NCBI RefSeq assembly: GCF_002975405.1
Contig: NZ_PCPS01000003.1
Span: 186,001 to 250,000, forward strand
DNA length: 64,000 nt
Direction: 5' to 3'
Source of the DNA: Arthrobacter sp. MYb229
GTDB taxonomy: Bacteria; Actinomycetota; Actinomycetes; Actinomycetales; Micrococcaceae
The notes below the pieces were generated by a model, which saw only the letters and a program-made list of their open reading frames with translations, did not search any database and had not been told where the DNA came from. Positions within the stretch are counted from its first letter, which is position 1; every line of letters begins with the position of its first letter. Both the position numbers and the translations under genes were made by a program. This document shows, piece by piece, positions 33,743-43,692 of this stretch.

Positions 33743-36054
33743 GCCAGGAAGTGACCAAGGAATTCAATATCGACACCGTCGATAACGCGGCCGGTACCCC
33801 GAATGTGGAACTGCCGTGGGCCGAGCTGGGCCTGAAGGACAACGAGTTCGCGGAGATCATCAAGATCCTGGGCCGCCGCCCGACCGCGGCCGAATTGGCC
33901 ATGTACTCGGTGATGTGGTCCGAGCACTGCTCGTACAAGTCCACCAAGAACCACCTGCGCCAATTCGGCGACAAGGTCACCGAGGAGATGAAGAAGGACC
34001 TGATGGTCGGCATCGGCGAAAACGCCGGCGTCACCGACCTGGGCGACGGCTGGGCCGTGACCTTCAAGATCGAATCGCACAACTCCCCCTCCTTCGTCGA
34101 ACCGCACCAGGGTGCGGCCACCGGCATCGGCGGCATCGTGCGCGACATCATCTCCATGGGCGCCCGCCCGATCGCCGTGATGGATCCATTGCGCTTCGGC
34201 GCGATCGACCACCCCGACAGCCAGCGCGTGGTGCACGGCGTGGTTTCCGGCATCGGCAGCTACGGCAACTCGCTGGGCCTGCCGAATATCGGCGGCGAAA
34301 CCGTCTTCGACCCGATCTACCAGGGCAACCCGCTGGTCAACGCGCTGGCAGTCGGCGCGCTGCGCCACGAAGACCTGCGCTTGGCCAACGCCTCGGGCGT
34401 GGGCAACAAGGTGGTGCTCTTCGGCGCGCGCACCGGCGGCGACGGAATCGGCGGCGCCTCGGTGCTGGCTTCCGAGTCCTTCGACGACACCAAGCCTTCC
34501 AAGCGCCCGGCCGTGCAGGTCGGTGACCCCTTCGCCGAGAAGGTGCTCATCGAGTGCTGCCTGGACCTGTTCAAGGCCTCCCTGGTCGAGGGCATCCAGG
34601 ACCTGGGTGCCGCCGGAATCTCCTGCGCCACTTCCGAGCTCGCCTCCAACGGCGAGGGCGGCATGCGTGTCGAGCTGACCGATGTGCTGCTGCGCGACCC
34701 GACCCTGACCCCGGGCGAAATCCTGATGTCGGAGTCCCAGGAACGCATGATGGCCGTGGTCACCCCGGAGAACGTCGCGGCTTTCGAAGCCGTCATGGCC
34801 AAGTACTCCGTGGAGTACTCCTGGCTCGGCGAGGTCACCGACACCAACCGCCTGATCATCACCTGGGATGGCGAAGTCATCGTGGACGTGGATCCGAAGA
34901 CCGTCGCCCACGACGGCCCGGTCTATGACCGTCCGTATGCTCGCCCAAGCTGGCAGGACGCCCTGCAGGCAGATACCTTCAAGTCCTCGGAAGCCGGGGC
35001 GAACCTTCCGGCCACCGGTGAAGAGCTGAAGGCTGCGGTGCTCGAGCTGATCGCCAGCCCGAATATGTGCGACAAGTCCTGGATCACCCGCCAGTACGAC
35101 CGCTATGTCGGTGGCAACACCGCCCTGGCTTCCCCGGATGATGCAGGCGTGGTCCGCATCGATGAGGAAACCGGGCTTGGCGTAGCCATCGCTACCGATG
35201 CCAACGGCCGCTACACCTACCTGGACCCTTACCTGGGTGCCCAGCTGGCGCTGGCCGAGTCCTACCGCAACGTCGCCACCTCCGGCGCGATCCCTGCGGC
35301 GGTCTCGGACTGCCTGAACTACGGTTCCCCCGAGGATCCGGATGTCATGTGGCAGCTGGCCGAAGGCATCCGCGGCCTATCCGACGCCTGCAAGGTGCTC
35401 GGAGTACCGGTGACCGGCGGCAACGTCTCGCTGTACAACCAGACCGGCACCACCGCGATCCACCCAACCCCGGTCGTGGCAACCCTGGGCAAGCTGGACG
35501 ACGTGGCACGCCGCACCCCATCGGGGTGGCGCGAAGAGGCAGACGGCCAGGCAATCTACCTGATCGGTGAGACCTTCGACGAGCTGGACGGCTCAGAGTT
35601 CGCCAACCTGCGCGGACACCTCGGCGGCTTGCCACCGAAGGTGGATCTGGAGGTTGAGAAGGAACTGGGCGCGATCCTGATCAACGCCAGCCGCGACGGC
35701 ATGGTCGACGCGGCGCATGACCTCTCCGAGGGCGGCCTTGCGGCCGCGCTGTCGGAAATGGTCCTGCGCTACGGTGTCGGTGCCCGGGTGGCCCTGGACG
35801 ACATCAAGAAGCGTGACGGTGTCGATTCATTCACCGCACTGTTCTCCGAATCGCAGTCTCGCGCACTGGTTGCGGTTCCGCGCAGCGAAGAGGTCCGCTT
35901 CAACGACATGACCGGCGCCCGCGGTGTAACCGTGGCTCGCCTGGGCATCGTCGATGCGGAATCGAATGCCCTGGAGGTGCAGGGTGAATTCACCGTGTCC
36001 GTCGAGGACCTGCGTGCCGCGCACGAAGGCACCATGGAGAAGTACTTCGGCTAA
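33739..36054 (+). CDS. purL: Phosphoribosylformylglycinamidine synthase, synthetase subunit PurL
   Basis: PurL makes FGAM from FGAR, ATP and the ammonia from PurQ. The 771-residue protein is the small type that needs PurS and PurQ. Visible motifs: [14 protein letters not shown] near residue 60, [21 protein letters not shown] (in part) near residue 110, [21 protein letters not shown] near 295, and [13 protein letters not shown] near 665. GTG 33739, four bases inside purQ, gives the correct N-terminus; the much longer frame from 33307 is only open by chance through purQ. Confidence 0.97.
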   Translation: MSQEVTKEFNIDTVDNAAGTPNVELPWAELGLKDNEFAEIIKILGRRPTAAELAMYSVMWSEHCSYKSTKNHLRQFGDKVTEEMKKDLMVGIGENAGVTDLGDGWAVTFKIESHNSPSFVEPHQGAATGIGGIVRDIISMGARPIAVMDPLRFGAIDHPDSQRVVHGVVSGIGSYGNSLGLPNIGGETVFDPIYQGNPLVNALAVGALRHEDLRLANASGVGNKVVLFGARTGGDGIGGASVLASESFDDTKPSKRPAVQVGDPFAEKVLIECCLDLFKASLVEGIQDLGAAGISCATSELASNGEGGMRVELTDVLLRDPTLTPGEILMSESQERMMAVVTPENVAAFEAVMAKYSVEYSWLGEVTDTNRLIITWDGEVIVDVDPKTVAHDGPVYDRPYARPSWQDALQADTFKSSEAGANLPATGEELKAAVLELIASPNMCDKSWITRQYDRYVGGNTALASPDDAGVVRIDEETGLGVAIATDANGRYTYLDPYLGAQLALAESYRNVATSGAIPAAVSDCLNYGSPEDPDVMWQLAEGIRGLSDACKVLGVPVTGGNVSLYNQTGTTAIHPTPVVATLGKLDDVARRTPSGWREEADGQAIYLIGETFDELDGSEFANLRGHLGGLPPKVDLEVEKELGAILINASRDGMVDAAHDLSEGGLAAALSEMVLRYGVGARVALDDIKKRDGVDSFTALFSESQSRALVAVPRSEEVRFNDMTGARGVTVARLGIVDAESNALEVQGEFTVSVEDLRAAHEGTMEKYFG

Positions 36055-36073
36055 GCCTCCGCGCTAATAGCGC

Positions 36074-36126
36074 AATACGGCGAACAGCCCGTTTCCTCGG
36101 TGAGGAAACGGGCTGTTCGCCGTATT
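36074..36126. terminator. Terminator after purL
   Basis: A perfect 25-bp stem (36074-36098 with 36102-36126) with a GGT loop lies just after purL and ahead of the convergent DJ-1-type gene. Confidence 0.88.
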
Positions 36127-36171
36127 CATGCCGGTTCGAGGTGCTCCCCGCCAGCTCGGGACCTAGCTCTT

Positions 36172-36954
36172 CTAGTGATGCTTGTGCTCATCGTGCTCCT
36201 TGCGCGATGCCGACTTCTTGGCATCATGCTGGGCACGAAGGTCTTCGGCGTCATGCTGCTCGGCGGCTTTCTCCTGCTGAATCACTTGAGCGAAAAGCTT
36301 CTCCATCTCCTTGGCGACACCAGCTGCGGACGCCGGATTCTGGCCGGTGACCAGACGCTCGTCGACGACAACCTTTTCTTCGAAGTTTTCAGCCGCTTCG
36401 TGAATGGCACCTTGTTCAACCAGCCTGTCGACAAGGAGGAACGGGACGACCTTGTCCTTGCCGACTGCGACCTCTTCTTCGTTGGTGAATGCCGCGACGG
36501 TTCGCCCTTCGATGAGGCGCAATCCATTTTTCAATTCGACGTCGAGCAATCCAGCAGAACCGTGGCAAACCGCACCGACTAGTCCCCCTGCGTCGTAGAC
36601 GCTGGCTACAAGTTTCTGCAGCCCTTCATGCTCAGGGAAGTCCCACATGGTCCCATGTCCACCGACCAGGTAAACGCCGTCATATTGTTCGGGGTCCACA
36701 ACCTCGACTCGCGCGGTGTTGTAAAGGCCCGCCCGCGTAGCCTCATTCTGCGTGAATGCCACTTGGATCGGGTCGTCGGTATCTACCGTATCCTGCGGTG
36801 GTTGTCCGCCCTTGATCGAGGCAAAGTCTACGAAATGCCCGGAGTCCTTGAATACTTTCCATGGATGCGCGGCCTCGGCCACGTTGTATCCGGTTTTTTC
36901 TCCCGTGTCGCCGATCTCGGAAACACTGGTTAGTACCATGAGGATTTTCTTCAT
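36172..36954 (-). CDS. DJ-1/PfpI superfamily protein, Hsp31-like, with His-rich tail
   Basis: The protein resembles Hsp31-type glyoxalase III/chaperones (conversion of methylglyoxal to lactate is the usual activity). The nucleophile C130 and its His lie in VGAVCHGSAGLL; the YLVGGHGTMWDFPE motif precedes it. The 260 residues exceed the usual 220-230: the last 35 are a charged tail of D, E, K and H ending in EHDEHKHH, which might bind metal. AGGAG stands before ATG 36954. Function in this organism is inferred only from family. Confidence 0.85.
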   Translation of the reverse strand: MKKILMVLTSVSEIGDTGEKTGYNVAEAAHPWKVFKDSGHFVDFASIKGGQPPQDTVDTDDPIQVAFTQNEATRAGLYNTARVEVVDPEQYDGVYLVGGHGTMWDFPEHEGLQKLVASVYDAGGLVGAVCHGSAGLLDVELKNGLRLIEGRTVAAFTNEEEVAVGKDKVVPFLLVDRLVEQGAIHEAAENFEEKVVVDERLVTGQNPASAAGVAKEMEKLFAQVIQQEKAAEQHDAEDLRAQHDAKKSASRKEHDEHKHH

Positions 36955-37246
36955 GACGTGCTCCTTTCACCCGATCCCCAGCCTAGGCAGGCGCTCTTCA
37001 TCTGGCTACCTATTCCAGATAGCTTTCGGCTAAGTCTCAGGAAATGCCTTGAGCGGGGCTAAGAATTTTTGCCCCTTTGAAGTCCGTCATCCTTGAGCGA
37101 AATTGGCGCATTCGAAAGACAGGACCGCTGGGAGTCGTTGCGGAACCTTGCCTTGCCTTCCCTGTGGGGCTTGTTTGCTCCCTCCAGACAGCGCACACTC
37201 GGATCAAGAACATTTCCAGTGGACGCAAGAGTCGGGAGCACAGGTC

Positions 37247-38347
37247 GTGTCAAAGCATCACAGATACAGCAAGCACACTCCACAACTGGTCGTGTCCGCA
37301 CCTGAGCATTTCATCCTGCAGGCGGTCAATCGTGCCGAAAGGGCAGGCGGCAAACTCGGCTACAAGATAGCCAAGAAGGAACTGAAGAACGCGCAGCATG
37401 AAGGGCTCGAGCTTTCCGAGCAACAGACCGACGAACTGCTCCAGGCCGCCGAACGCGCCGGAGCTGCGGCAGCATTGGCCGCGGCACGACGCGTGTTAGG
37501 CAAGAGCGTTCACGGGAGGCAGGACATATATCCCGGCGAGAACTCCGAGCATAAGACGCCCCGCCCCGAACTCACCGAGCCAACTCCTCTCAGCCACGGC
37601 ATGGGCCAACACGTGTTGACGGTTAAACGCGTGAAGCATTTGAGTTCGGAAATGATCCGGGTGATCGCCGGAGCCGATCGACTTGCCGGATTCCGCCCGA
37701 ACGGCAAGGCGGATCAGTACGTCAAGGTGTACTTTGCCGATCGCGAACTGGGGCTCACCGCCCCCTACGATTTGAAGGCATTGCGCCACCGGCTGCCCCG
37801 CGAGCAGGTTCCACGCTCACGTTCCTACACCATCCGCTGGGTCGACCGGTCGGCAGAAGAGCTGGCCATTGACTTCGTGGTGCATGGAGACCGTGGTTAT
37901 GGCGGTTCGTGGGCCGCCAAGGTACTGCCGGGAGACCCACTGGTAATCTCGGACCCACGTGGCAAATTCACGCCGAGCTCGAAGGCCGGGAATTATCTGT
38001 TCGCAGCCGACGAGGCGGGAATTCCGGCCGTTTCCGTGGCTTTGAGTATGCTGCGTGCGGATGCGCAAGGAATTGCGCTGCTGGAAGTGGCCGGGGCCGC
38101 GAGCGAGTTTGAAATCGAGCATCCCGCCGGGATCGAACTGCGCTGGCTGCACCGAGACGGCCTACGCCCCGGAACCAGCGATCTGCTCCCTCCGGCGCTT
38201 CTTGCGCTGGGTCAACCCAACCCCGGGACAAGCGTGATGGCGCACGCCGAACGATCCACCGCGAAAGCCATCTCGAATATCACCGCCCAATGGGGCCTGA
38301 ATAAGAAGTACGTCCACGTTTCTTCGTACTGGACGCTGCGGCGCTAG
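37247..38347 (+). CDS. Siderophore-interacting protein (FAD-dependent ferric reductase)
   Basis: It probably reduces ferric siderophores in the cytoplasm. The C-terminal 250 residues have the SIP fold: HVLTVKRVKHLSSEMIRVI, the FAD-binding RSYTIRWV, FVVHGDRGYGGSWAAKVLPGDPL and the NAD(P)H-binding LFAADEAGIPAVSVALSML. An unusual helical N-terminal extension of about 120 residues (RAERAGGKLGYKIAKKELKNA..., LLQAAERAGAAAALAAARRVL) precedes it. GTG 37247 is chosen with GGGAG nine bases upstream; the frame to 37103 looks non-coding. No iron-regulator (DtxR/IdeR) box was recognised in 36955-37246. Confidence 0.85.
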   Translation: MSKHHRYSKHTPQLVVSAPEHFILQAVNRAERAGGKLGYKIAKKELKNAQHEGLELSEQQTDELLQAAERAGAAAALAAARRVLGKSVHGRQDIYPGENSEHKTPRPELTEPTPLSHGMGQHVLTVKRVKHLSSEMIRVIAGADRLAGFRPNGKADQYVKVYFADRELGLTAPYDLKALRHRLPREQVPRSRSYTIRWVDRSAEELAIDFVVHGDRGYGGSWAAKVLPGDPLVISDPRGKFTPSSKAGNYLFAADEAGIPAVSVALSMLRADAQGIALLEVAGAASEFEIEHPAGIELRWLHRDGLRPGTSDLLPPALLALGQPNPGTSVMAHAERSTAKAISNITAQWGLNKKYVHVSSYWTLRR

Positions 38348-38419
38348 CGTTAGCGCCGCAGGTCACTGGACGTCACCGTAGGGAGCGGTATCTTTTCGAA
38401 GCGAAGCGAGGATCAATCG

Positions 38420-39355
38420 ATGGCTCGGCTCCCCCGCGCCCGGCGACTGCTCAGCGCCATCGGCGGGTTGCTATTGGTCGTTATCGGGCTTGCGCTGATA
38501 ACCGACTCGGCAACTTCCGTATCGCTCATCGTCCTCTTGCTGTGCTCGGGGTCGATTCTCACCGACCTAATGCGCCTACCGGCCGCGTGGCAGGTAAGCA
38601 GCCGGTGCGTGGCGCACTGACCGTGCTGGTTGGATTATTTGGTTCGGTTCTGGTCATCATCTGGCCCCGGCCATCGCTTTGGGTACTCGGCGCAGCTTTT
38701 GCGGGTGGCTAGTTCTCCTGGGACTGCACCGTCTTTGCGAAACTTTTGAACACCGGCTTCCCAAGACTCCTCGGTGGCTTCCCTGCTGGGACAGACGGGG
38801 CTCACCTTTGCTCCCGCCGGCTGCCTCGTGCTTCTGCTTGCCACCGGCGCCGCCACCGCATGGCTCTATTCCAGCGATGCACAGGCGGTCATGCGGCCCT
38901 TTTCGGTGCGGCTCGTGCCGAGAGATATGCTCCTGAACTGGAGGTACTCGATACTGCCGGAATGGCTCCGGCAACGGACCTGACTCGACTTGCGACAGGA
39001 TTCAAGGACGAGGCTTAGGGAAAGATCGTCACCAGCCATATTGCCTCCGCCTGGGAGAAGATCTACCCCGAGTTGGAGATCGCCGCGCAACAGAACTCAT
39101 CGGCCCGCTCCGCTGTCGAGCACATCTCACAGTTGCGCTTCTTCGGCAAAGACGTACCCGCCGCGCTGTCCACCAGCTCTCGACTATTCGACGCGTGCGC
39201 AGCCGGAAGCGATCTGCTCTAACGCGAATATGACGGGCTGGATCATCTGGGGCTCGTCGGAGAAAATTCACCGTTGAACCATGATCTCGTGCAATGGACC
39301 AAGGAATTGCTGGCGGGGGAACAAGAACGTGGAAACTGCACCCGCCAACTAGCTA
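38420..39355 (+). pseudogene. Decayed membrane-anchored lipase / alpha-beta hydrolase gene
   Basis: Pieces of one protein lie in order but in changing frames. ATG 38420 starts a basic, two-TM N-terminus (ARRLLSAIGGLLLVVIGLALI). A fragment in another frame (RYAPELEVLDTAGMAPATDLTRLATG, shown in part) matches the lid region of actinobacterial secretory lipases, and after a stop at 39016 the same frame continues (GKIVTSHIASAWEKIYPELEI, in part) to another stop near 39222. At least one frameshift and two stops are present. The catalytic serine elbow is not recognisable. 39356-39744 downstream shows no gene. Confidence 0.7.
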
Positions 39356-39744
39356 TCGGGCGAAGTTCCGGACCGTGACCTGCAATTCGGGCCTCTCGCT
39401 GCGCTAATCAAGGGCGATCCGTTTCTCCAACTCGGAAGTCTGATGTGGAGCTCAACGGCAGAACCGAATTGCCGATCGAGGCAGAGACGTTTCGTTCGCC
39501 AACGCCCACCTGTCCAAATTCCAATGCAGTGAAGCATTCGAATGACCGTGGGTCTGAACGATTCAAGACAAGGTGTGTCAGATCAGGAGTTCTCTACTAA
39601 TTACTCCCTCTAGATCGCGGCTCGAAACATCTCACAAATGAACACGCAGGTGAACCCCTCGACTTGTCGGTAGCAACGAATAGAGTTCTACCGGTGGAGG
39701 ACAAATCCACCTAATCAATACCGAAGCAGGAGAACTCCCCGGGC

Positions 39745-40452
39745 ATGCGCTTATCGCGACGAATTATTTCCATCACGCTGGTAGCCGCCACCCTTGCCGT
39801 GGGTGCTTGCGCGTCGCTGGGATCATTTGAGCTTTCAGACTTGGTCTCCGAGCCTGCTGCCCAGACGGCAACCACACTGGGCGACAAAGAAGAGTTCGCC
39901 AAATCCCTCACGCTGCTTGAACAGATCGATCGCAAGGGGCGAGCGCCGAAAACCGGATATGCACGGGATCTATTCGGCAAAGGCTGGAAGGACCCGGACC
40001 GCAACGGCTGCGATGCACGAAACGATATCTTGGCCCGCGATCTGGAAGATGTTGCCCTCAAGCCGGCACGGGTCGACTGCGTGGTGCTCAGCGGCATCTT
40101 CCATGATCCGTATACGGGAGAAACCATTGAGTTCCGGCGCGGGCAAGGAACCAGCTCCGAAGTCCAGATTGATCACGTAGTCGCGTTGTCTGATGCGTGG
40201 CAAAAGGGCGCACAGAAATGGGACGCACAGACTCGGCTCGAATTCGCCAATGACCCGTTGAACCTTCTTGCCTCGGATGGGTCGGCAAATGCCTCCAAAG
40301 GTGACAAGGATGCAGCTACCTGGCTTCCACCAAACAAGAGCTTCCGCTGTGCTTACGTTTCACGCCAAACTCAGGTGAAGGCAAAATATGGCGCGTGGAT
40401 GACCCCGGCTGAGCACACTTCCATTGCCAAAGTCCTCAGGTCATGCCTGTAA
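39745..40452 (+). CDS. Secreted lipoprotein nuclease, HNH/DUF1524 type
   Basis: The 235-residue protein has a lipoprotein-like signal (ISITLVAATLAVGAC) and a C-terminal HNH-superfamily nuclease domain: SEVQIDHVVALSDAWQKGA carries the DH motif, NDPLNLLASDGSANASKGD the second strand and Asn, and KDAATWLPP the closing acidic residue. Similar actinobacterial proteins are cell-surface or secreted DNases that may supply phosphate or act on foreign DNA. The only purine-rich site (AGGAG, about 12 bases upstream) is distant, so initiation may be weak. It stands alone. Confidence 0.82.
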   Translation: MRLSRRIISITLVAATLAVGACASLGSFELSDLVSEPAAQTATTLGDKEEFAKSLTLLEQIDRKGRAPKTGYARDLFGKGWKDPDRNGCDARNDILARDLEDVALKPARVDCVVLSGIFHDPYTGETIEFRRGQGTSSEVQIDHVVALSDAWQKGAQKWDAQTRLEFANDPLNLLASDGSANASKGDKDAATWLPPNKSFRCAYVSRQTQVKAKYGAWMTPAEHTSIAKVLRSCL

Positions 40453-40582
40453 AACTCAGGCAATCGCCTCGCCATCATACAAAAGGATGAGGGCAATAGG
40501 CCGTAATTGCACCAAAAGTTTTATATTCAAATCGGTGAACCTGTGGCAGAATTGTATTAGTCCAGCGTTTTGGGAATAGCTC

Positions 40583-40828
40583 ATGGCGCGACGAACACGA
40601 ATCAACAGAAACTGGTGCACCATGAAGGCACGACTGCTCGGCTCGATACTTCTAGCCGCCAGCGTCTGCGTCTTCATGCTCGCCCTGGACGTCCAGCAAC
40701 GCGAGATCGCGACCGCCTGCTGGGTGACCTCATCGCTGATGTTCATTGTCTCGGCAATGATTCTGGTGACCAGCACGCTGGATAGATCCGAAGTAACCGC
40801 CGGCGATCCGCGCCGCCGAAAGGTCTAG
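40583..40828 (+). CDS. Small two-pass membrane protein, 81 aa
   Basis: No family recognised. A basic N-terminus (ARRTRINRNW) is followed by two hydrophobic segments (LLGSILLAASVCVFML and ACWVTSSLMFIVSAMILV) and a basic tail. The internal ATG 40622 is an alternative start. It converges with phnA four bases away. Confidence 0.5.
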   Translation: MARRTRINRNWCTMKARLLGSILLAASVCVFMLALDVQQREIATACWVTSSLMFIVSAMILVTSTLDRSEVTAGDPRRRKV

Positions 40829-40832
40829 CGAA

Positions 40833-41189
40833 CTAGGCTTTCTTTACGATGGAAGACTTCAGTTCCATGGGACCGAAGCCATCGACCTTGGCGAAGATAT
40901 CATGGTCACCGCTGCCCGGAGTCAGCCTGATATTACGCACCTTGGTTCCAGACTTCAGCGCAGCCTGCGCTCCCTTAACTTTCATGGTCTTCACAATGGT
41001 CACCGAGTCGCCATCCTGCAAGACATTGCCCACGGCATCCTTTATTTCGGCGCCTGCGGCATTGTTGCCCCCCTCCCCAGCAATGTGCGCATTCCATTCG
41101 TGCGCGCATTCGGGGCAGACAAGTAGCGAGTCCATGGCATAGGTGTATTCGCTAGAGCATTCGGGGCACGGCGGCAAGGTTTCACTCAT
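40833..41189 (-). CDS. PhnA/YjdM family zinc-ribbon protein
   Basis: The 118-residue protein has an N-terminal zinc ribbon (CPECSSEY...LLVCPECAHEW, four cysteines) and the compact PhnA domain (VKDAVGN-type KDAVGNVLQDGDSVTIVKTMKVKG, VRNIRL, IFAKVDGFGPMELKSSIVKK). Despite its name the family's link with phosphonate use is not established. Full length, with an upstream region shared with the divergent nucleotidase gene. Confidence 0.9.
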   Translation of the reverse strand: MSETLPPCPECSSEYTYAMDSLLVCPECAHEWNAHIAGEGGNNAAGAEIKDAVGNVLQDGDSVTIVKTMKVKGAQAALKSGTKVRNIRLTPGSGDHDIFAKVDGFGPMELKSSIVKKA

Positions 41190-41381
41190 GAAAATAGCTT
41201 ATCAATGCTGGTGATCGGCGCCCGCACCCTGGAGGGTCAAGCGGCGAACCGGCAGGCACCGCCCGCACCGGAAACGGCGTAATTTCCATATAGATGGACA
41301 AATTTCACGAGAAGTCATCGACAGGTTCACCTGCATGCGATAGACATGATGCATGTCACTCGCACACTACTAGGAGGATCT

Positions 41382-43622
41382 ATGTCTGCATTCAAGCAGA
41401 TAAGGAACACTGGACTAGCTTCGCTAGCCGCATTGTCCCTGCTCACCTCGGGCGCAATTGCCGCTCAGGCAACCGCGACGGAAGCACCCGCTGCTGGCGA
41501 AAATGTCAGTCTCGACCTTATCGGGATCAACGATTTCCATGGCCGTATCGCAGCCGACCGGGATTCGGCAGGCGCCGCGGTCTTGGCCGGCGCCGTCGAT
41601 GCCCAACGCGCAGCGAACCCGAACACCTTGTTCGTCTCGGCCGGGGATAACATCGGAGCTTCAACCTTCGCCTCCGCTTCTCAAGAAGATGAACCGACCA
41701 TCGATTCGCTTGTCGCCGGCGGGTTGGACGCCGCAGCGGTGGGCAATCATGAGTTCGACGGCGGATACGAGGACCTCAGCGACCGCGTCATCGAACGCTA
41801 CGGGCAGCAATCCGGTGCGGATGGCGCCGACTTCGCGCTTGGCGCCAACGTCTATGACAAGGGGACCAAGAATCCCGCCTTGCGTGAATACGCGATCCGC
41901 GAGGTGGACGGGCTGCGCGTTGGAATCATCGGCACCGTCACCGCCGATGTCCCTTCGCTGGTCAGCCCGAACGGTATCTCCTCCCTTGACTTCGGAAGTG
42001 AATTGGAAGCGGCTAATCGAGTCGCGGCCCAGCTTTCCGATGGCGACGAGGCCAACGGCGAAGCCGACGTCCTGGTCCTACTGACTCACAACGGCTCGGA
42101 GAACGATACCTGCGAGGTTATCGCCGACGAGGACAGCGACTACGGCACGCTCATCCGCGATGCCAGCCCGGAGATCGATGCGATCTTCTCCGGCCACACG
42201 CATCAGGCCTATAACTGCGATATTGCGGGCCGATCGGTCATCCAGTCGCATCAGTACGGCACCACCTTGGGCAAGGTTTCCCTAGAGCTCGACGCCACCA
42301 CCGGTGACGTCGTTGAGAGTGCAACCGAACTCGTCCCGCTGGCAACTGAAGATGCCAATGGCGATTGGTCGCCAAACTTCGAGGCAAATGCCGAGGTCCA
42401 GGCCATTGTCGATGAAGCAGTAGACAAGTCGGAAGAAGTCGGCAGCGTGAAGGTCGGCCAGATTTCCGAGGACATCCTGCGCGGCGGCGAAGAACCGGGA
42501 TCCGACCGCGGTATCGAGTCGACACTGGGAAACACCGTGGCAGACATCCACCTGTGGGCCACCTCGAACGAGAACTTCGCCGGAGAGCCGGCGGAGATCG
42601 CCTTCATGAACCCAGGCGGCCTGCGCGCCGATCTGCTCTACGGCCAAGATGGCACGGTGACCTACAAGGCCGCCGCCGACGTCCAGCCCTTTGCCAACAC
42701 GTTGATCACCTTCGAGATGACCGGAGAGCAGATCCGTGAGGCCTTGGAGCAGCAATGGCAGCCGGAAGGCTCGGAACGTACCAAACTGCATCTGGGCATC
42801 TCCGAGGGATTGGAATACACCTACGTTGAAGATGCAGCTGCCGGCGAGCATATCAAGGACATCACCTTCAACGGTGAGCCACTTGATGAGAGCGCATCCT
42901 TCACGGTCGCGGCCAACGCGTTCCTCGCAACCGGTGGCGATAACTTCGCCGCCTTTGCTGAAGGCACCGGCCACACGGACAGCGGCCAAATTGATCTGGA
43001 CGCAACCGTGAACTACTTCAAATCCCACGACGTAGTTTCCCCAGCACCATTGGGCCGCGCCACCTTGTCGGGTACCGACTGGGCCAGCGTGGAGATTTCG
43101 CCTTCCGAGATCGTTCCCGGTGAAGGCGCTCAGGTCTCCGTGATGGGCCTCGAAGAAGGGGCAGAAGTAACAGCCACCGCCTTCGACGGCGAATTGGTAG
43201 TAGATGATATCCCTGCCGCGGATGCGGAAGGCAAGACCTCCTTCGAGCTTGCCGTTCCAGCCGATGCCAAGCTAGGGGCAAACTCGCTGGTTCTCTCCCA
43301 GGTGCAGCGCGAGGACATCTCGGTGGACTTCACCGTAATCGAGTCGGCCGCGGAGCCGACTCCGAGCGCCGAACCGACCGAGGAACCTAGCCAGGAACCT
43401 TCGCAGAGCCCAAGCGAGGAGCCATCGCAAAGCCCTTCGCAGTCGCCAAACGCAACGCCTTCCGAGGACAGCAAGCAGTCGCCAAGCGAGCAGCCTCGCG
43501 ACAAGGATTCCCTGGCGGACACCGGGTTCGCCGCTAGCTGGATCGGCATCGCCGCAGGGGTGGTGCTGGTCGCCGGAATCATCTTGCTGGTGATTCGCAG
43601 CCGCAAGAAGAACACCCACTAA
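41382..43622 (+). CDS. 5'-nucleotidase/2',3'-cyclic phosphodiesterase, wall-anchored
   Basis: A secreted metallophosphatase that cleaves extracellular nucleotides for phosphate and nucleoside salvage. The 746-residue protein has a signal peptide, the dinuclear metal motifs GINDFHGRI, GNHEFDGG, LLTHNG and SGHTHQAYN, the C-terminal nucleotide-binding domain (NPGGLRADLLYG, ATGGDNFAAF), an extra beta domain, a Pro/Ser/Glu repeat spacer (about 665-710), and an LADTG motif before a hydrophobic segment and RSRKK tail: a sortase-type anchor with L-A-D-T-G in place of LPxTG. AGGAGG lies four bases before ATG 41382; the longer frame from 41346 is rejected. Confidence 0.92.
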   Translation: MSAFKQIRNTGLASLAALSLLTSGAIAAQATATEAPAAGENVSLDLIGINDFHGRIAADRDSAGAAVLAGAVDAQRAANPNTLFVSAGDNIGASTFASASQEDEPTIDSLVAGGLDAAAVGNHEFDGGYEDLSDRVIERYGQQSGADGADFALGANVYDKGTKNPALREYAIREVDGLRVGIIGTVTADVPSLVSPNGISSLDFGSELEAANRVAAQLSDGDEANGEADVLVLLTHNGSENDTCEVIADEDSDYGTLIRDASPEIDAIFSGHTHQAYNCDIAGRSVIQSHQYGTTLGKVSLELDATTGDVVESATELVPLATEDANGDWSPNFEANAEVQAIVDEAVDKSEEVGSVKVGQISEDILRGGEEPGSDRGIESTLGNTVADIHLWATSNENFAGEPAEIAFMNPGGLRADLLYGQDGTVTYKAAADVQPFANTLITFEMTGEQIREALEQQWQPEGSERTKLHLGISEGLEYTYVEDAAAGEHIKDITFNGEPLDESASFTVAANAFLATGGDNFAAFAEGTGHTDSGQIDLDATVNYFKSHDVVSPAPLGRATLSGTDWASVEISPSEIVPGEGAQVSVMGLEEGAEVTATAFDGELVVDDIPAADAEGKTSFELAVPADAKLGANSLVLSQVQREDISVDFTVIESAAEPTPSAEPTEEPSQEPSQSPSEEPSQSPSQSPNATPSEDSKQSPSEQPRDKDSLADTGFAASWIGIAAGVVLVAGIILLVIRSRKKNTH

Positions 43623-43636
43623 GCAAGAACGCGCAA

Positions 43637-43675
43637 GCCAACGGCACCCCGGAATCCATCCGGGGTGCCGTTGGC
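43637..43675. terminator. Bidirectional terminator, nucleotidase / flavoprotein
   Basis: A 17-bp perfect stem (43637-43653 with 43659-43675), loop ATCCA, followed by CTTTC. It serves the two convergent genes. Confidence 0.85.
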
Positions 43676-43692
43676 CTTTCAGGAACTATGCA

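Noticed and set aside
36955-37246. DtxR/IdeR iron box for the siderophore-interacting protein
   Set aside because: No TTAGGTTAGGCTAACCTAA-like palindrome could be found.
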